Below the pieces are notes generated by a model. It did not search any database. It was not told the DNA's origin and was given only the letters and a program-made list of their open reading frames with translations. Positions 16,658 to 26,435 of a stretch of DNA of 64,000 bases are shown piece after piece. The position numbers and the translations under genes are program-made. How positions within the stretch are numbered: position 1 is the stretch's first letter; each line of letters starts with the position of its first letter. Source of the stretch: Actinoplanes xinjiangensis (lineage in GTDB: Bacteria > Actinomycetota > Actinomycetes > Mycobacteriales > Micromonosporaceae); contig NZ_QGGR01000025.1 in assembly GCF_003148685.1 (NCBI RefSeq), positions 81,292-145,291 of the forward strand, written 5' to 3'.

Positions 16658-19600
16658 ATGGCGAAGCTGTTCCTGACTCCGGACGAGGCGGTTCTCTGCG
16701 AGTTGGTCGGGGTTCGCGCCTTCCTCCAGGCACGAGCAGCGCTGGCCGAGGGAGAGATCCTCAGGCCGATGATCGGCGCGGCCGGCCCTGCGGTCGGTAA
16801 GGTCCGGGCCGGCGGGGTGGTGACCGGCGAGGTCGTCTTCAACCCGGAGCCGACCCTGGACGGCTTCTGCACCTGTCCCGACGCTGACTGTGTCCATCTG
16901 ATTGCGCTGATGCTCGCCGTCCAACAGGACGACGAGCAGGCCCCGAGCATGCCGGCACCGGTACCGGCGCAGCGCCGCCCGAAGGCCGGCCGATGGGAGT
17001 CCCAGCTGTCGGCACGGCTGCGCGACCTGGCCAGGACACCGCCGCTCCCGCAGTCCTCGGAGCCCGGAATCGGCCTGCAGTTCGAACTGGTGGACGCCTA
17101 CCTTCCACGGGTACGCAGGACAGGGCAGCGCATCTCGATGCGCCCCGTTCTACCGGGACGTAAGGGCTGGGTGCGGACCGGAATCAGCTGGCACTCGCTC
17201 GGCTACGCCGGGGGGCGATCATCGCATCTGGAACATCACCGCCGGCTGCTCACCGAGATCGCCACACTGTCCGGCTCCCCCGCTCACCACTACAGCGGTG
17301 CCGGCGCGAACATCTACCTCGACGAGTTCAGCAGCCGAAGGATCTGGGACCTGTTGGCGGAGGCGCAGGAATCCGGCTTACCGCTGATGGAGCACGGCAG
17401 GAACGCCCGGCCGGTGGTCGTGGCGAACCGCCCGGCGCAGGTGTCGATGCAGGTAGACGATTTGGATGGTGACCTGTCACTGCAATCCGTGCTCCAGATC
17501 GACGGAACACCGGTCGACCTGGAGAGCACCCTTTTCGTCGGTGAGCCGGCGCACGGCATCGCCTCGTGGCGCAGACGTGGCGCGGTGGAGTCGGCTGAAC
17601 GGGTCCTGCGTCTGGCTCCGCTCGCCGGCCCGTTGCCCCGTGCGGCCCGGAAGGCTCTGGCGGCCCCGGCCATCCGGATTCCCGGCGAGCAGCAGAAGAG
17701 ATTCTTCGCCGAGTTCTACCCCGGCCTGGTCCGGCAGATCGAGGTCGTGCCGGTCGGGCCGACCGTGAGCCTGCCGCCAGTGGGTGCTCCGGTCCTGACC
17801 GTGACGTTGAGCGCCGAACAGGCGCAGGATCTGCGGCTGTGCTGGGAGTGGGTGGTCGAGGTGGGCGACGGGCGGCACGGCGAGCCGCTCTGGTCACCGA
17901 ATCTGCTCAACGAGCAGGCTGACCTCGTACGACGAGTGGCCGATCTTGTCGGGCCACGCCTGCCCGGTCTGCTGGAACCTGGCCCGCAGGGTCCCCGCCT
18001 GGCGGCTGAATCAGTGCTGGTCGGCGACGCGATGATTCATTTTCTCAGTACGGTGTGCCCCGAGCTGACCGGCCTCGGCGTCGCGGTGGTGAAGCCGGAC
18101 GACTGGGACCTCCAGGAGAGCGAAGCGGCGCCGGTGATCACGTTCACCGATGCCTCGCAACCCGGCGAATGGGACTGGTTCGACCTGTCGGTTCGCGTCG
18201 AGGTCGGCGGCGAGCAGGTCGACTTCGAGGCGCTCTTCGTCGCGCTCGCCCGGGAACAGGAGTTCCTGATCCTGCCCGCCGGCGTCTACTTCGGCCTGGA
18301 CCGGCCCGAGTTCCGGCAGTTACGCGAGCTGATCGCCGAATCCCGCGAACTCACCGACAGTCCTCCGGGTGTACTGCGGGTCGGCCGGTTCCAGGCCGGC
18401 GTCTGGGACGAACTGGGCGAGTTAGGAGAGCTGGCCGGTCAAGCCGCGGATTGGCAACGTGCGGTGGCCACCTTGAGCCGGACCGGCGTGCTCCTGGACC
18501 AGCCGGTGCCCGCCGAGGTGAACGCCGAGCTGCGCCCGTACCAGCAGGAGGGTTTCCGCTGGCTGGCCGCGCTGCACGACAACGGCCTGGGCGGGATCCT
18601 CGCCGACGACATGGGCCTCGGTAAGACGCTGCAGGCGCTCGCTCTGCTGTGCCATGCCCGCAAACACGGTCGCTTCCTGGTCGTGGCGCCGGCCAGTGTC
18701 GTGCACAACTGGGTGGCCGAGGCGGCCCGCTTCGCCCCGGACCTCGAAGTCGTGGCGATCACCTCGACCGCGACCCGGAGAGGTTCCGGTCTGGCGGAGG
18801 CGATCGGACAGGCCGACGTCGTGGTCACGTCGTACACGCTCTTCCGCCTGGAGTACGACGACTACGCGCTGCTGGACTGGGCCGGACTCGTACTCGACGA
18901 AGCGCAGTTCGTGAAGAACCCGCAGTCACAGGCGTATAAATGTGCCCGCCGCCTTCCGGCGCCCTTCAAGATCGCCATCACCGGTACGCCGATGGAGAAC
19001 AACCTGGCCGAACTGTGGGCACTCTGCTCGATCGCGGCCCCTGGCCTGTTCCCCCGCCTCGATCGGTTCACCGAGTACTACCGTCACCCGATCGAACGCG
19101 ACCGTGATCAGGACCGGCTGGCTCAGTTGCGCCGCCGGATCCGTCCACTGGTGCTGCGCCGCCGCAAGAGCGAGGTGGCCGCCGATCTGCCGGCCAAGCA
19201 GGAACAGGTGGTGGAAGTCGATCTGGCGCCCGGGCATCGCAAGGTCTATCAACGTTACCTGCAGCGGGAGCGCCAGAAGGTGCTGGGCCTGCTGGGCGAC
19301 CTGGAGAAGAACCGTTTCGAGATCTTCCGCTCGCTGACGCTGCTGCGGCAGGCCAGCCTGGACGTGGCGTTGGTCGACGAACAGCACCGTGCGGTCTCCT
19401 CCACCAAGCTCGATCTCCTGGTGGAGCAACTCACCGACATCGCCGCGGAGGGGCACCGCACCCTGGTGTTCAGCCAGTTCACCCGATTCCTCGGCAGCGC
19501 TCGCGACCGGTTGGAGCAGGCAGGCATCACCTGCGCGTACCTGGACGGCACCACCCGCGACCGCAGGCGGGTGGTCGAGGAGTTCAAGACGGGCACCGCA

Positions 19601-19903
19601 CCGGTGTTCCTGATCAGCCTGAAGGCCGGCGGGTTCGGCCTGAATCTGACCGAGGCGGACTACTGCATCCTCCTCGACCCGTGGTGGAACCCCGCGACGG
19701 AGGCCCAGGCCGTGGACCGGGTACACCGCATCGGGCAGACCCGCAACGTGATGGTCTATCGCCTGGTGGCACGCGACACCATCGAGGAGAAGGTGATGGC
19801 GTTGCAGACCCGCAAAGCCGAACTGTTCGCCGGAGTGATGGACGGCGGGGAATTCTCCTCCGCCGGGCTCACGGCCGCCGACATCCGTGAGCTCCTCGTT
19901 TAG
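16658..19903 (+). CDS. SNF2/RapA-type DNA-dependent ATPase with N-terminal SWIM finger
   Basis: 1,081 residues. An N-terminal SWIM zinc finger uses C71-x-C73, C78 and H80. A long middle region (about 300-610) resembles the bacterial SNF2 helicase-associated domain. The ATPase core has D-D-M-G-L-G-K-T-L-Q (K656), DEAQ Walker B at 747-750, T-G-T-P and, in the C-terminal lobe, V-F-S-Q-F-T-R, G-G-F-G-L-N-L-T and H-R-I-G-Q-T-R. Such proteins remodel nucleoprotein or act in transcription recycling or repair; they occur in many actinobacteria, and in defence islands as well. The gene stands alone and ends at a bidirectional terminator. Confidence 0.92.
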   Translation: MAKLFLTPDEAVLCELVGVRAFLQARAALAEGEILRPMIGAAGPAVGKVRAGGVVTGEVVFNPEPTLDGFCTCPDADCVHLIALMLAVQQDDEQAPSMPAPVPAQRRPKAGRWESQLSARLRDLARTPPLPQSSEPGIGLQFELVDAYLPRVRRTGQRISMRPVLPGRKGWVRTGISWHSLGYAGGRSSHLEHHRRLLTEIATLSGSPAHHYSGAGANIYLDEFSSRRIWDLLAEAQESGLPLMEHGRNARPVVVANRPAQVSMQVDDLDGDLSLQSVLQIDGTPVDLESTLFVGEPAHGIASWRRRGAVESAERVLRLAPLAGPLPRAARKALAAPAIRIPGEQQKRFFAEFYPGLVRQIEVVPVGPTVSLPPVGAPVLTVTLSAEQAQDLRLCWEWVVEVGDGRHGEPLWSPNLLNEQADLVRRVADLVGPRLPGLLEPGPQGPRLAAESVLVGDAMIHFLSTVCPELTGLGVAVVKPDDWDLQESEAAPVITFTDASQPGEWDWFDLSVRVEVGGEQVDFEALFVALAREQEFLILPAGVYFGLDRPEFRQLRELIAESRELTDSPPGVLRVGRFQAGVWDELGELGELAGQAADWQRAVATLSRTGVLLDQPVPAEVNAELRPYQQEGFRWLAALHDNGLGGILADDMGLGKTLQALALLCHARKHGRFLVVAPASVVHNWVAEAARFAPDLEVVAITSTATRRGSGLAEAIGQADVVVTSYTLFRLEYDDYALLDWAGLVLDEAQFVKNPQSQAYKCARRLPAPFKIAITGTPMENNLAELWALCSIAAPGLFPRLDRFTEYYRHPIERDRDQDRLAQLRRRIRPLVLRRRKSEVAADLPAKQEQVVEVDLAPGHRKVYQRYLQRERQKVLGLLGDLEKNRFEIFRSLTLLRQASLDVALVDEQHRAVSSTKLDLLVEQLTDIAAEGHRTLVFSQFTRFLGSARDRLEQAGITCAYLDGTTRDRRRVVEEFKTGTAPVFLISLKAGGFGLNLTEADYCILLDPWWNPATEAQAVDRVHRIGQTRNVMVYRLVARDTIEEKVMALQTRKAELFAGVMDGGEFSSAGLTAADIRELLV

Positions 19904-19946
19904 ACGTCCAGGGCCATATCCCGAACACGGGCGTTACCTGCGGTCA

Positions 19947-19978
19947 GGGCCTCCCCGGTGACGTCACCGGGGAGGCCC
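19947..19978. terminator. Bidirectional hairpin terminator between convergent genes
   Basis: A perfect 32-base palindrome (16-bp arms) between the SNF2 gene and the convergent giant protease, followed by a short T run on the plus strand. Well placed to end both transcripts. Confidence 0.85.
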
Positions 19979-19998
19979 TTTCCATCGGGGGGCCGAAC

Positions 19999-22900
19999 TC
20001 AGAGGCGCGGATCCTCCTGGACCTTCAGGGCGTTGAGGATCGGGTCACCCTCGCCCTTCTCACGGTTGAACACGATCGTCAGATCCCCACCGGTGTGCTC
20101 GACGGTGACCATGTTCGTGTCCGCGGTCAGCGCACCCACCTTCGCCTGCACGTCATGGTCGTGGAGCACGACCTTGCCGTCGGCGAGCACATCGAAGGCA
20201 CGCTTGCCGGCCTTGACCTTCTCGATCTCCGCGAAGTCGAGGCCGATCCGGTACGTCCCGGCCGGGGCGTTCCTGAACACATAGCTGAACGTCTCGCCGG
20301 TCCGCTGCGTGCGGAACAGCGCGTCGTCGCCGGTGCCGGCGATGTCGGCCCTGGTGGTACGCACCCTGCCGCCGACGTGGCCCCATGACCGCGAGCCGAG
20401 CGCCTGGTCAGGCGACCAGGAGACGCCGCCGGCACCTACGTATCCCGATCCGCCGGCGTCGACGCCCTTGACGTAGGCCGACGTCGCCAGGCGGACCGGC
20501 TTGAGCCGGGTCTCGCCCTTGCCCGCGTTGGACGCCACGAGCACGTCCCCGACGAGCACCCCGGGCTTGATGCCGGCGTTGTCGGCCGTCACCGTGACCG
20601 TGGTGGAGGCGCCGGCCGCGAGCGTGACCGTGCCGGTCGCGGCCGGGCCGATGAGGGTCAGCCACGGAAGGTCGGCGGCCTCGTGCCCGCCGTCGTCGGC
20701 GCGTCTCTGCTCACTGATCCGTACCGCGAGCGGTGCGGAGCCGCTGTTGGTGACGGTCACGTCGGCCGTCGCCCTCCGCTCCTTGTCGAGGAGCCAGTCG
20801 AGGTCCCCTCCGGTGACGGTGGCGATGCCCGTGGTCAGCGCCGTGTCCGCCACCTCGGCCTGATCCTTCCCGGCGATGGTCACCGGGCGGCCGACGGTGA
20901 CGTAGTTCGGTGCCTCGACCTGCACGGTGTTCTCGCCGACCAGTGCCTGGGCCTTCCACCGGCCCTTGACGTCGGCGGTGATGACCCGCTCCCCCGCGGG
21001 CCCCTTGATCGTGACGATCGCGCCCTCGATCGGCTTGCCGTCGTTGCGGTCGGTGACCGTGCCCTCGATCGTGCCGGCGGCCGGGAGGCTGTACTCCAGG
21101 CCCAGGCCGGCCTTCAGGACGGGCTGGTCGACGGAGTACTGGCCCGCGGGGTTGCGGTTCAGGCTCTCCACACCGACCGTCGCCGACGAACCCCGGGTGA
21201 GCGGGTTGTCGCCGCCGACGCCGTCGCCGTAGCCGATCTGGATCCGCCCGTCGGCGATCAGCGTGACCGAGAAGCTGACACGAGCCGTCCGGTCGCTGTA
21301 GAAGGCGGCGTTGCGCCATTCGACGACCTGCGCCGCCACCCCGTCCACCTCGGTGGTGCCGAAGTGGATGCCCGCCTCGTCGTCGACGACGAGGTCGTCC
21401 CAGAACGGGTAGACCGCGTCGATCGGGTTCGGGGACGGGAGCGCCGTGTTGCTCCCCGACGTGCTGGCACGGTCGAAGGCCAGCGTGCCGTTCGTCGTCA
21501 CGCACACGCCGTCCCAGGCGCCGTCGTAGAACGGCTGGAGATAGTCGGCGTTGAACCACAGCGGGCCACAGAGGTCGTCACCGTGCCAGCCGGACTCCTG
21601 CGTCCCCTGGCGATAGAACCCCTCGGTCACCTTCATCGTGTACGAGCGACCGGCGGGGGCCACCGGAACCGGGCCCGGGTCCGGCTGCTCCGGCTGTGGC
21701 TCCGGCTCCGCCTCGTCAGCGCGCGGGTCGAGCGTCACCCGCAGCGCGGCGATGCTCGGGGTCTTCAAACCCTTCGAGCCCCGCAGCTCCACGGTCAGCG
21801 GACCGCCCCCGTGCTGCACGACGGCCTTACGCCAGTCGGCGGCGTTCGGCCCCACGGCCGCGGCCGGGTCGTACGCGTAGTCCGTCAGCGCCCCGTCCAC
21901 GAGGACGTCGAACACCCGCTTGCCCTTGGCCGCCTTGTCGATCTCGGCGAACCCGAGGTCGATCGTGTAGGTGCCCTTCGGCGCGTCCGGGAAGCGGTAG
22001 AACAACTGCTTGTCCGCCGTGGTGCGCTGCGACTGGAACAGGGCGTCGTCCGTCGTACCGGCGATCGCGGCCCTCGTGGAGGCGGCCTTCGTCCTGCCCT
22101 CGTAGCCCCACGACTTCTTGCCGGCGGCCTGATCAGCCGACCAGGTGTAGCCAGAGCCGTCGGTGAGCTTCGCGCCGCCGGCGTTCAAGCCGACCTGGTA
22201 CTTCGTGGTCGTGAGCGTCACCGGGACGTAGCTCTTGGATTGACGTCCGGAGTCGGACCGGACCACGATGTTCGCGCCCCGCACTCCGGGCTCGGCGCCC
22301 TTCGAGGAGATCGTGACCGCGACGGTCGCCGACTGACCGGGGGCGAGGGTGCCGCCGGCCGAGGAGAGCGACAGCCACGGCAGGTCGGTGAGCAGGTCGT
22401 CCTCGACGTCGACGAGCACGACGTCGTCGGCGATCTGGTCGGCCGCCCACAGCGCCCCGGTGGCGTCGGTCTCCAGGCCGCCGCCCTGGCCCGCCTTCCG
22501 GCCCGGGAACCACCACGCGTTCACCAGCGAGCAGTCGCCGGGGTCGACCTGCAACAGGCGGGTGGGCCGGTTCGAGGTCAGGTCGGTGTACCAGATCGTG
22601 TCCGACGCCTGGTTGTAGGCCAGGCCCATCACCTCGGGCAGCGGCGGGGCGCAGAAGGACAGCAGCGTGCCCGGGTTGTCGTGCGACGTACCGGCGACGG
22701 TCCCGATCATGCCGTTCCTGCGGCCGCCGACGTAGAAGACGTCCCGTGCCGGGTTGTAGGCGAGACCGGTCAGCTGCAGCGTGGACCAGTCCCCCTTGAT
22801 CTGCCTCGTCTTCTTCCCGGTATCGGTGTCGAAGCAGTGGATGTAGCTGGCCGGGCTGTCCTCCATCTGGCACATGTCACCGGTCCTGGTGTCCAGGGCC

Positions 22901-25900
22901 ATGTCGAACGCCCGGTACGCGGGGTTCCACGACGCGTCGAAGACCTTCGGGGTCCGTTTACCCGCCACCGTGTAGGCGGTGTTGGTGCGCGCGTTGTAGT
23001 CGTGGACCCAGACATCGCCGTCGTACCCGATGCCGGAGGGCTCCTTCTCCGCCGTCGTGCCGGGGAGGGGGATCCGGGTGACGACGTCGCCGCCGGCGGT
23101 CGCGCCGACCTCGGCGGCGGCCTGCGCTTCCGCGGCACTCGACGTGGCACGTCTGCCGTCGGCGTTCGACGGCTTCATGCCGCTCGCACCGGCCCTCCAT
23201 GCGGCGACGTCGATCGTGCTCGCCGCGCCCGTGCCGGTGCGCGCGGTGGCGCCGGCGGCGTCGAGTTCGGGGTGCCGCGCGGCTTCGCCCAGGTGGTAGG
23301 TGAGGGGTGCGGATCCGTTGTTGGTCAGCGTGAGCGAGCCCATGCCGTTCTGGCCGGTACCCAGCAGCGCCTCGAGGCCGTCGGCTTTCAGGCCGGCGGC
23401 ACCGGTGGTCAGGCGTGCGTCGATGGTGGCCTTCGCGTAGAGCTCGTCCAGCGAGAACGGGTACGCCGCGGTCGTGTAGTTCGGTGTCTCGACCGTCATG
23501 GTGTAACGGCCGACCGGAAGCTGGCGGTGCACGATGCCCGTTCCGTTGGTGGTGACGGTCTCCACGAGCCCGTTCCCGGTGCTGAAGGAGACCTTCGCAC
23601 CGGCCACCGGCAGCCCGTCGTTCCGGTCCACGACGGTCGCGTCGAGGTATCCGAAGTCGGGCATGTCGTAGGCGACGATCATGCCGTCGCGCAGCACCGG
23701 GGCGCTGTCGGAGAACCGGATCCCGTCGACGCCGGCCCAGCCCTGGATGCCCGTGACGGCGTGCGCGCCGGCGGTCACCGGGTCGTCGGCTCCGACGCCG
23801 TCGCCGTACCCGAAGATGATGCTTCCCGAGCGGGTGAGCGTGGCCGAGAAGTCGACCGGCGCCGTGTACTCCGACCGGGTCGGATAGGCCCAGAGCTTGG
23901 CGTTGCGGTACTCGATGATGAACGCGTCCTCCCCGTCGACCTTGGTGGCCGCCGTGAAGACACCGCCGCCGGGGGCGAACTCGACGGGGGTCTGGACGTA
24001 GAACGGGAAGATGCCCGCACCGCCGTAGCCGGGCCCGGTGCTGCCGTCCGGGGCGATGACGCCGCGCAGGCCGATGCCGAGGGTGTCGTGGCTGCCGTTG
24101 TAGAGGGCGATCGGGAACGGCAGCTTCACCGTGGCCCACACGCCGCTGTCGAAGGTGACCGGTTCGGTGCCGCGCAGGTACTCGCCCTCGGTGACGGCGC
24201 AGCTGTAGCCGCCCTTGTCGACGACGAGCCCGACCGGGATCTCCGACGACTCGTTCTGCGCGCCGACGGTCAGCGGGACCGTCGTGGGCGAGAAGCAGGC
24301 GTTGGGCTCGACGGCCAGGTGGTACGCGCCCTCGGGGACGGCGGTGATCGTGAACGTGCCGTCGGCGTCCGTGCGTACCGGCTTCAACGGCGTGCCCTTG
24401 ACCGAGACGTCGGCGTTCGCGACGGGCCGCTTCCTGTCGTCGACGACTCGGCCGCCGATGTCGTGCCGGGCGGCGGCGGTGAGCGGCAGCTTGACGGAGG
24501 TGTCCTGGCCGAGGGTGACCGTGACGTCGGCGGTCGCGGTCAGGTAGCCGAAGGCCTTGATGCTGAGCCGGTAGTCGCCGGCCGGGAGGTTCGTGGTGAA
24601 CCGGCCGTCCTCGCCGGTTCCGATCGACCGGCTGAACGGCCCGCTGATCGTCACGTCGGCGGCGGGCACCGGGGTGCCGCCGGCGGTGACGACACCGGTG
24701 AGGGTGCCGCCCTTGCGGGGCGCGAGCTCCAGCAGGCGGACGAGGTCGAGCCGGCCCTCGCCGTACTTGTTGTTGACCTCGGCGGTGCCGCCGCACTCGG
24801 TGTCGTCGACGTCGACGGCCGACTCGCCGAGCAGGCGGCGGGTCTCGTCGACCTGCCCGATCAGGGTCGGGTCGTAGCTCCAGAGCGCCGCGACAGCGCC
24901 GGCCACGTGCGGCGCCGCCATCGACGTACCGGACATCTCGACATAACTGTCGTTCGGATAGGCCGAGCGGACGCCGTTGCCAGGGGCGGCGATCTCGGGC
25001 TTGATCCGGCCGCCTTCGCCCTCGCCCTTGCGGGAGAACGACGCGAGCGTGCCGTCCGGCGAGTGGGCGCCGACGGAGTAGGCGCTCGCGGCGGAGCCGG
25101 GCGAGGAGACGGTGTCGCAGGCCGCGTACGGCGCGGTGTTCCCCGACGACCAGACGCTGAAGATGCCCGCGGCGGTCCAGGCCTCGTCGATGGCCCGGAA
25201 GAAGTCGTCGAAGTTGTGTTCGAGGTCCTGCCCCCACGAGTTGTTGATGACGTGCGGGCGCTTGGACGGATCGGGGTTGTCGCCCCGGACGTCGGTCGGT
25301 GCCAGCAGCCACCAGCCGGACCGCAGCAGCGACTCGACGCCGCTGTCCTGGCAGCAGCCGTCCGTCGCGATCCACCGCGCGTCCGGTGCGACACCGACGT
25401 GGTCGGTGCCGTCCGCGCCGACCATGGTGCCCATGGTGTGCGTGCCGTGCCCGTTGTCGTCGCAGGGCACGCCCGCGCACGAACTGCGGGTGGCCATCCA
25501 GTTGTAGTTGTGGTCGACGGTGCCGTCGGGTTTCGTGCCGCGGTACTGGCGCACCAGGGCGGGGTGGTCGAACTGCACGCCCGAGTCGAGGTTGGACACG
25601 GTGATGCCGGCGCCGGTGGCGCCCATCGCCCACGACTGCGGGGCCCGGATGGCCTCCAGACCCCACGTGACGGTGCCGTCCTCACCGGTGGCCTTCGGAG
25701 CGGCCGGCCGGGCCGACCGCTCGGCGGGGATCTTCTCGTCCACGGGCTCGACGAGCGCCACCTGCGGCGCCGCGTGGATCTCGGCGACCTGCACCCGCGA
25801 CGCCACGTCGAGGGCGAGCTTCTCGGTGCCGCCCTTGACCAGCACGGCGTTGGCGATCGGGTAGGAGGTGTACTTGACGCCGGCCCGGTCGAGTTCGGTG

Positions 25901-26187
25901 GAGACCGATGCCGTGGAGTCCTTCGCCGCCGCGGTCAGCGCGTCGTAGACGAACCGGCCACGAGCGGTCCAGTCGGCGATCTTCTTCGCCGGCCCGAGGT
26001 CGGCCCCGGTCTCGAAGGTGATCCAGAAGTCGGCGGACGGCTGCGTACGGAAGCGGTCCTTCAGGGTCGGTTCGATCTTGCCGGCGGCTGTACCGGGATC
26101 CGGCTCCGCCGCGGACGCCGGAAGTGGCTGGAGCATGCTCAGGCCGACCACTGCGGCCAGCGTCGCCGCGAGGGCTGTGAGTCTCAT
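19999..26187 (-). CDS. Giant secreted multidomain S8 (subtilisin-like) protease
   Basis: 2,062 residues with a Sec signal (cleavage near A-S-A-A). An I9-like propeptide region precedes the catalytic domain: D201 in S-N-L-D-S-G, H247 in N-G-H-G-T-H, oxyanion N in S-S-G-N-T-A, and S422 in S-G-T-S-M-A-A-P-H. C-terminal to about residue 490 come carboxypeptidase-regulatory-like beta-sandwich domains, a seven-bladed-propeller-like segment (about 1010-1240) and two malectin-like domains (about 1330-1480 and 1905-2062). Each malectin-like domain has a D/N-A-G-G, S-W-S-x-D-Q-A and D-D-A-L-F motif set. The architecture is partly duplicated and suggests a surface-attached or carbohydrate-binding protease, typical of large subtilases in Actinoplanes-type bacteria. 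It is convergent with the SNF2 gene. Confidence 0.92.
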   Translation of the reverse strand: MRLTALAATLAAVVGLSMLQPLPASAAEPDPGTAAGKIEPTLKDRFRTQPSADFWITFETGADLGPAKKIADWTARGRFVYDALTAAAKDSTASVSTELDRAGVKYTSYPIANAVLVKGGTEKLALDVASRVQVAEIHAAPQVALVEPVDEKIPAERSARPAAPKATGEDGTVTWGLEAIRAPQSWAMGATGAGITVSNLDSGVQFDHPALVRQYRGTKPDGTVDHNYNWMATRSSCAGVPCDDNGHGTHTMGTMVGADGTDHVGVAPDARWIATDGCCQDSGVESLLRSGWWLLAPTDVRGDNPDPSKRPHVINNSWGQDLEHNFDDFFRAIDEAWTAAGIFSVWSSGNTAPYAACDTVSSPGSAASAYSVGAHSPDGTLASFSRKGEGEGGRIKPEIAAPGNGVRSAYPNDSYVEMSGTSMAAPHVAGAVAALWSYDPTLIGQVDETRRLLGESAVDVDDTECGGTAEVNNKYGEGRLDLVRLLELAPRKGGTLTGVVTAGGTPVPAADVTISGPFSRSIGTGEDGRFTTNLPAGDYRLSIKAFGYLTATADVTVTLGQDTSVKLPLTAAARHDIGGRVVDDRKRPVANADVSVKGTPLKPVRTDADGTFTITAVPEGAYHLAVEPNACFSPTTVPLTVGAQNESSEIPVGLVVDKGGYSCAVTEGEYLRGTEPVTFDSGVWATVKLPFPIALYNGSHDTLGIGLRGVIAPDGSTGPGYGGAGIFPFYVQTPVEFAPGGGVFTAATKVDGEDAFIIEYRNAKLWAYPTRSEYTAPVDFSATLTRSGSIIFGYGDGVGADDPVTAGAHAVTGIQGWAGVDGIRFSDSAPVLRDGMIVAYDMPDFGYLDATVVDRNDGLPVAGAKVSFSTGNGLVETVTTNGTGIVHRQLPVGRYTMTVETPNYTTAAYPFSLDELYAKATIDARLTTGAAGLKADGLEALLGTGQNGMGSLTLTNNGSAPLTYHLGEAARHPELDAAGATARTGTGAASTIDVAAWRAGASGMKPSNADGRRATSSAAEAQAAAEVGATAGGDVVTRIPLPGTTAEKEPSGIGYDGDVWVHDYNARTNTAYTVAGKRTPKVFDASWNPAYRAFDMALDTRTGDMCQMEDSPASYIHCFDTDTGKKTRQIKGDWSTLQLTGLAYNPARDVFYVGGRRNGMIGTVAGTSHDNPGTLLSFCAPPLPEVMGLAYNQASDTIWYTDLTSNRPTRLLQVDPGDCSLVNAWWFPGRKAGQGGGLETDATGALWAADQIADDVVLVDVEDDLLTDLPWLSLSSAGGTLAPGQSATVAVTISSKGAEPGVRGANIVVRSDSGRQSKSYVPVTLTTTKYQVGLNAGGAKLTDGSGYTWSADQAAGKKSWGYEGRTKAASTRAAIAGTTDDALFQSQRTTADKQLFYRFPDAPKGTYTIDLGFAEIDKAAKGKRVFDVLVDGALTDYAYDPAAAVGPNAADWRKAVVQHGGGPLTVELRGSKGLKTPSIAALRVTLDPRADEAEPEPQPEQPDPGPVPVAPAGRSYTMKVTEGFYRQGTQESGWHGDDLCGPLWFNADYLQPFYDGAWDGVCVTTNGTLAFDRASTSGSNTALPSPNPIDAVYPFWDDLVVDDEAGIHFGTTEVDGVAAQVVEWRNAAFYSDRTARVSFSVTLIADGRIQIGYGDGVGGDNPLTRGSSATVGVESLNRNPAGQYSVDQPVLKAGLGLEYSLPAAGTIEGTVTDRNDGKPIEGAIVTIKGPAGERVITADVKGRWKAQALVGENTVQVEAPNYVTVGRPVTIAGKDQAEVADTALTTGIATVTGGDLDWLLDKERRATADVTVTNSGSAPLAVRISEQRRADDGGHEAADLPWLTLIGPAATGTVTLAAGASTTVTVTADNAGIKPGVLVGDVLVASNAGKGETRLKPVRLATSAYVKGVDAGGSGYVGAGGVSWSPDQALGSRSWGHVGGRVRTTRADIAGTGDDALFRTQRTGETFSYVFRNAPAGTYRIGLDFAEIEKVKAGKRAFDVLADGKVVLHDHDVQAKVGALTADTNMVTVEHTGGDLTIVFNREKGEGDPILNALKVQEDPRL

Positions 26188-26435
26188 GGGGTCTCTTCCG
26201 CCTACAGGGGTTGGTAGGGGTCGTGGCTCTCGTGGTCGACGGCGTCGTGGGCGTCGGAGGCGTCGCAGGTGCTGTCGTGCGGCTCCCGCGGCAGCAGAGG
26301 AGGTGGCGGGTGCTCGACGGTGGAGTCGTCACGCACGACGGGTTGCTCAGGCATGCATCGCCCGTGGGCTATGAATCATGGAGTCATGCTCGGGCGGGCC
26401 GGGGGGCCTTAGCTATCCGGTGGATACGTCAATCT
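26188..26435. other. Intergenic region upstream of the giant protease
   Basis: About 250 bases holding the presumed protease promoter. The first 100 bases from 26217 contain clustered GTCGT/GGCGTC repeats; I see no gene. Confidence 0.3.

Noticed and set aside
20683..26217. 1,844-codon open frame antisense to the giant protease
   Set aside because: It is the GC-driven mirror of the protease codons; the product is low-complexity, rich in R, G, V and D, without domains, while the minus strand has complete S8 motifs and a signal peptide.
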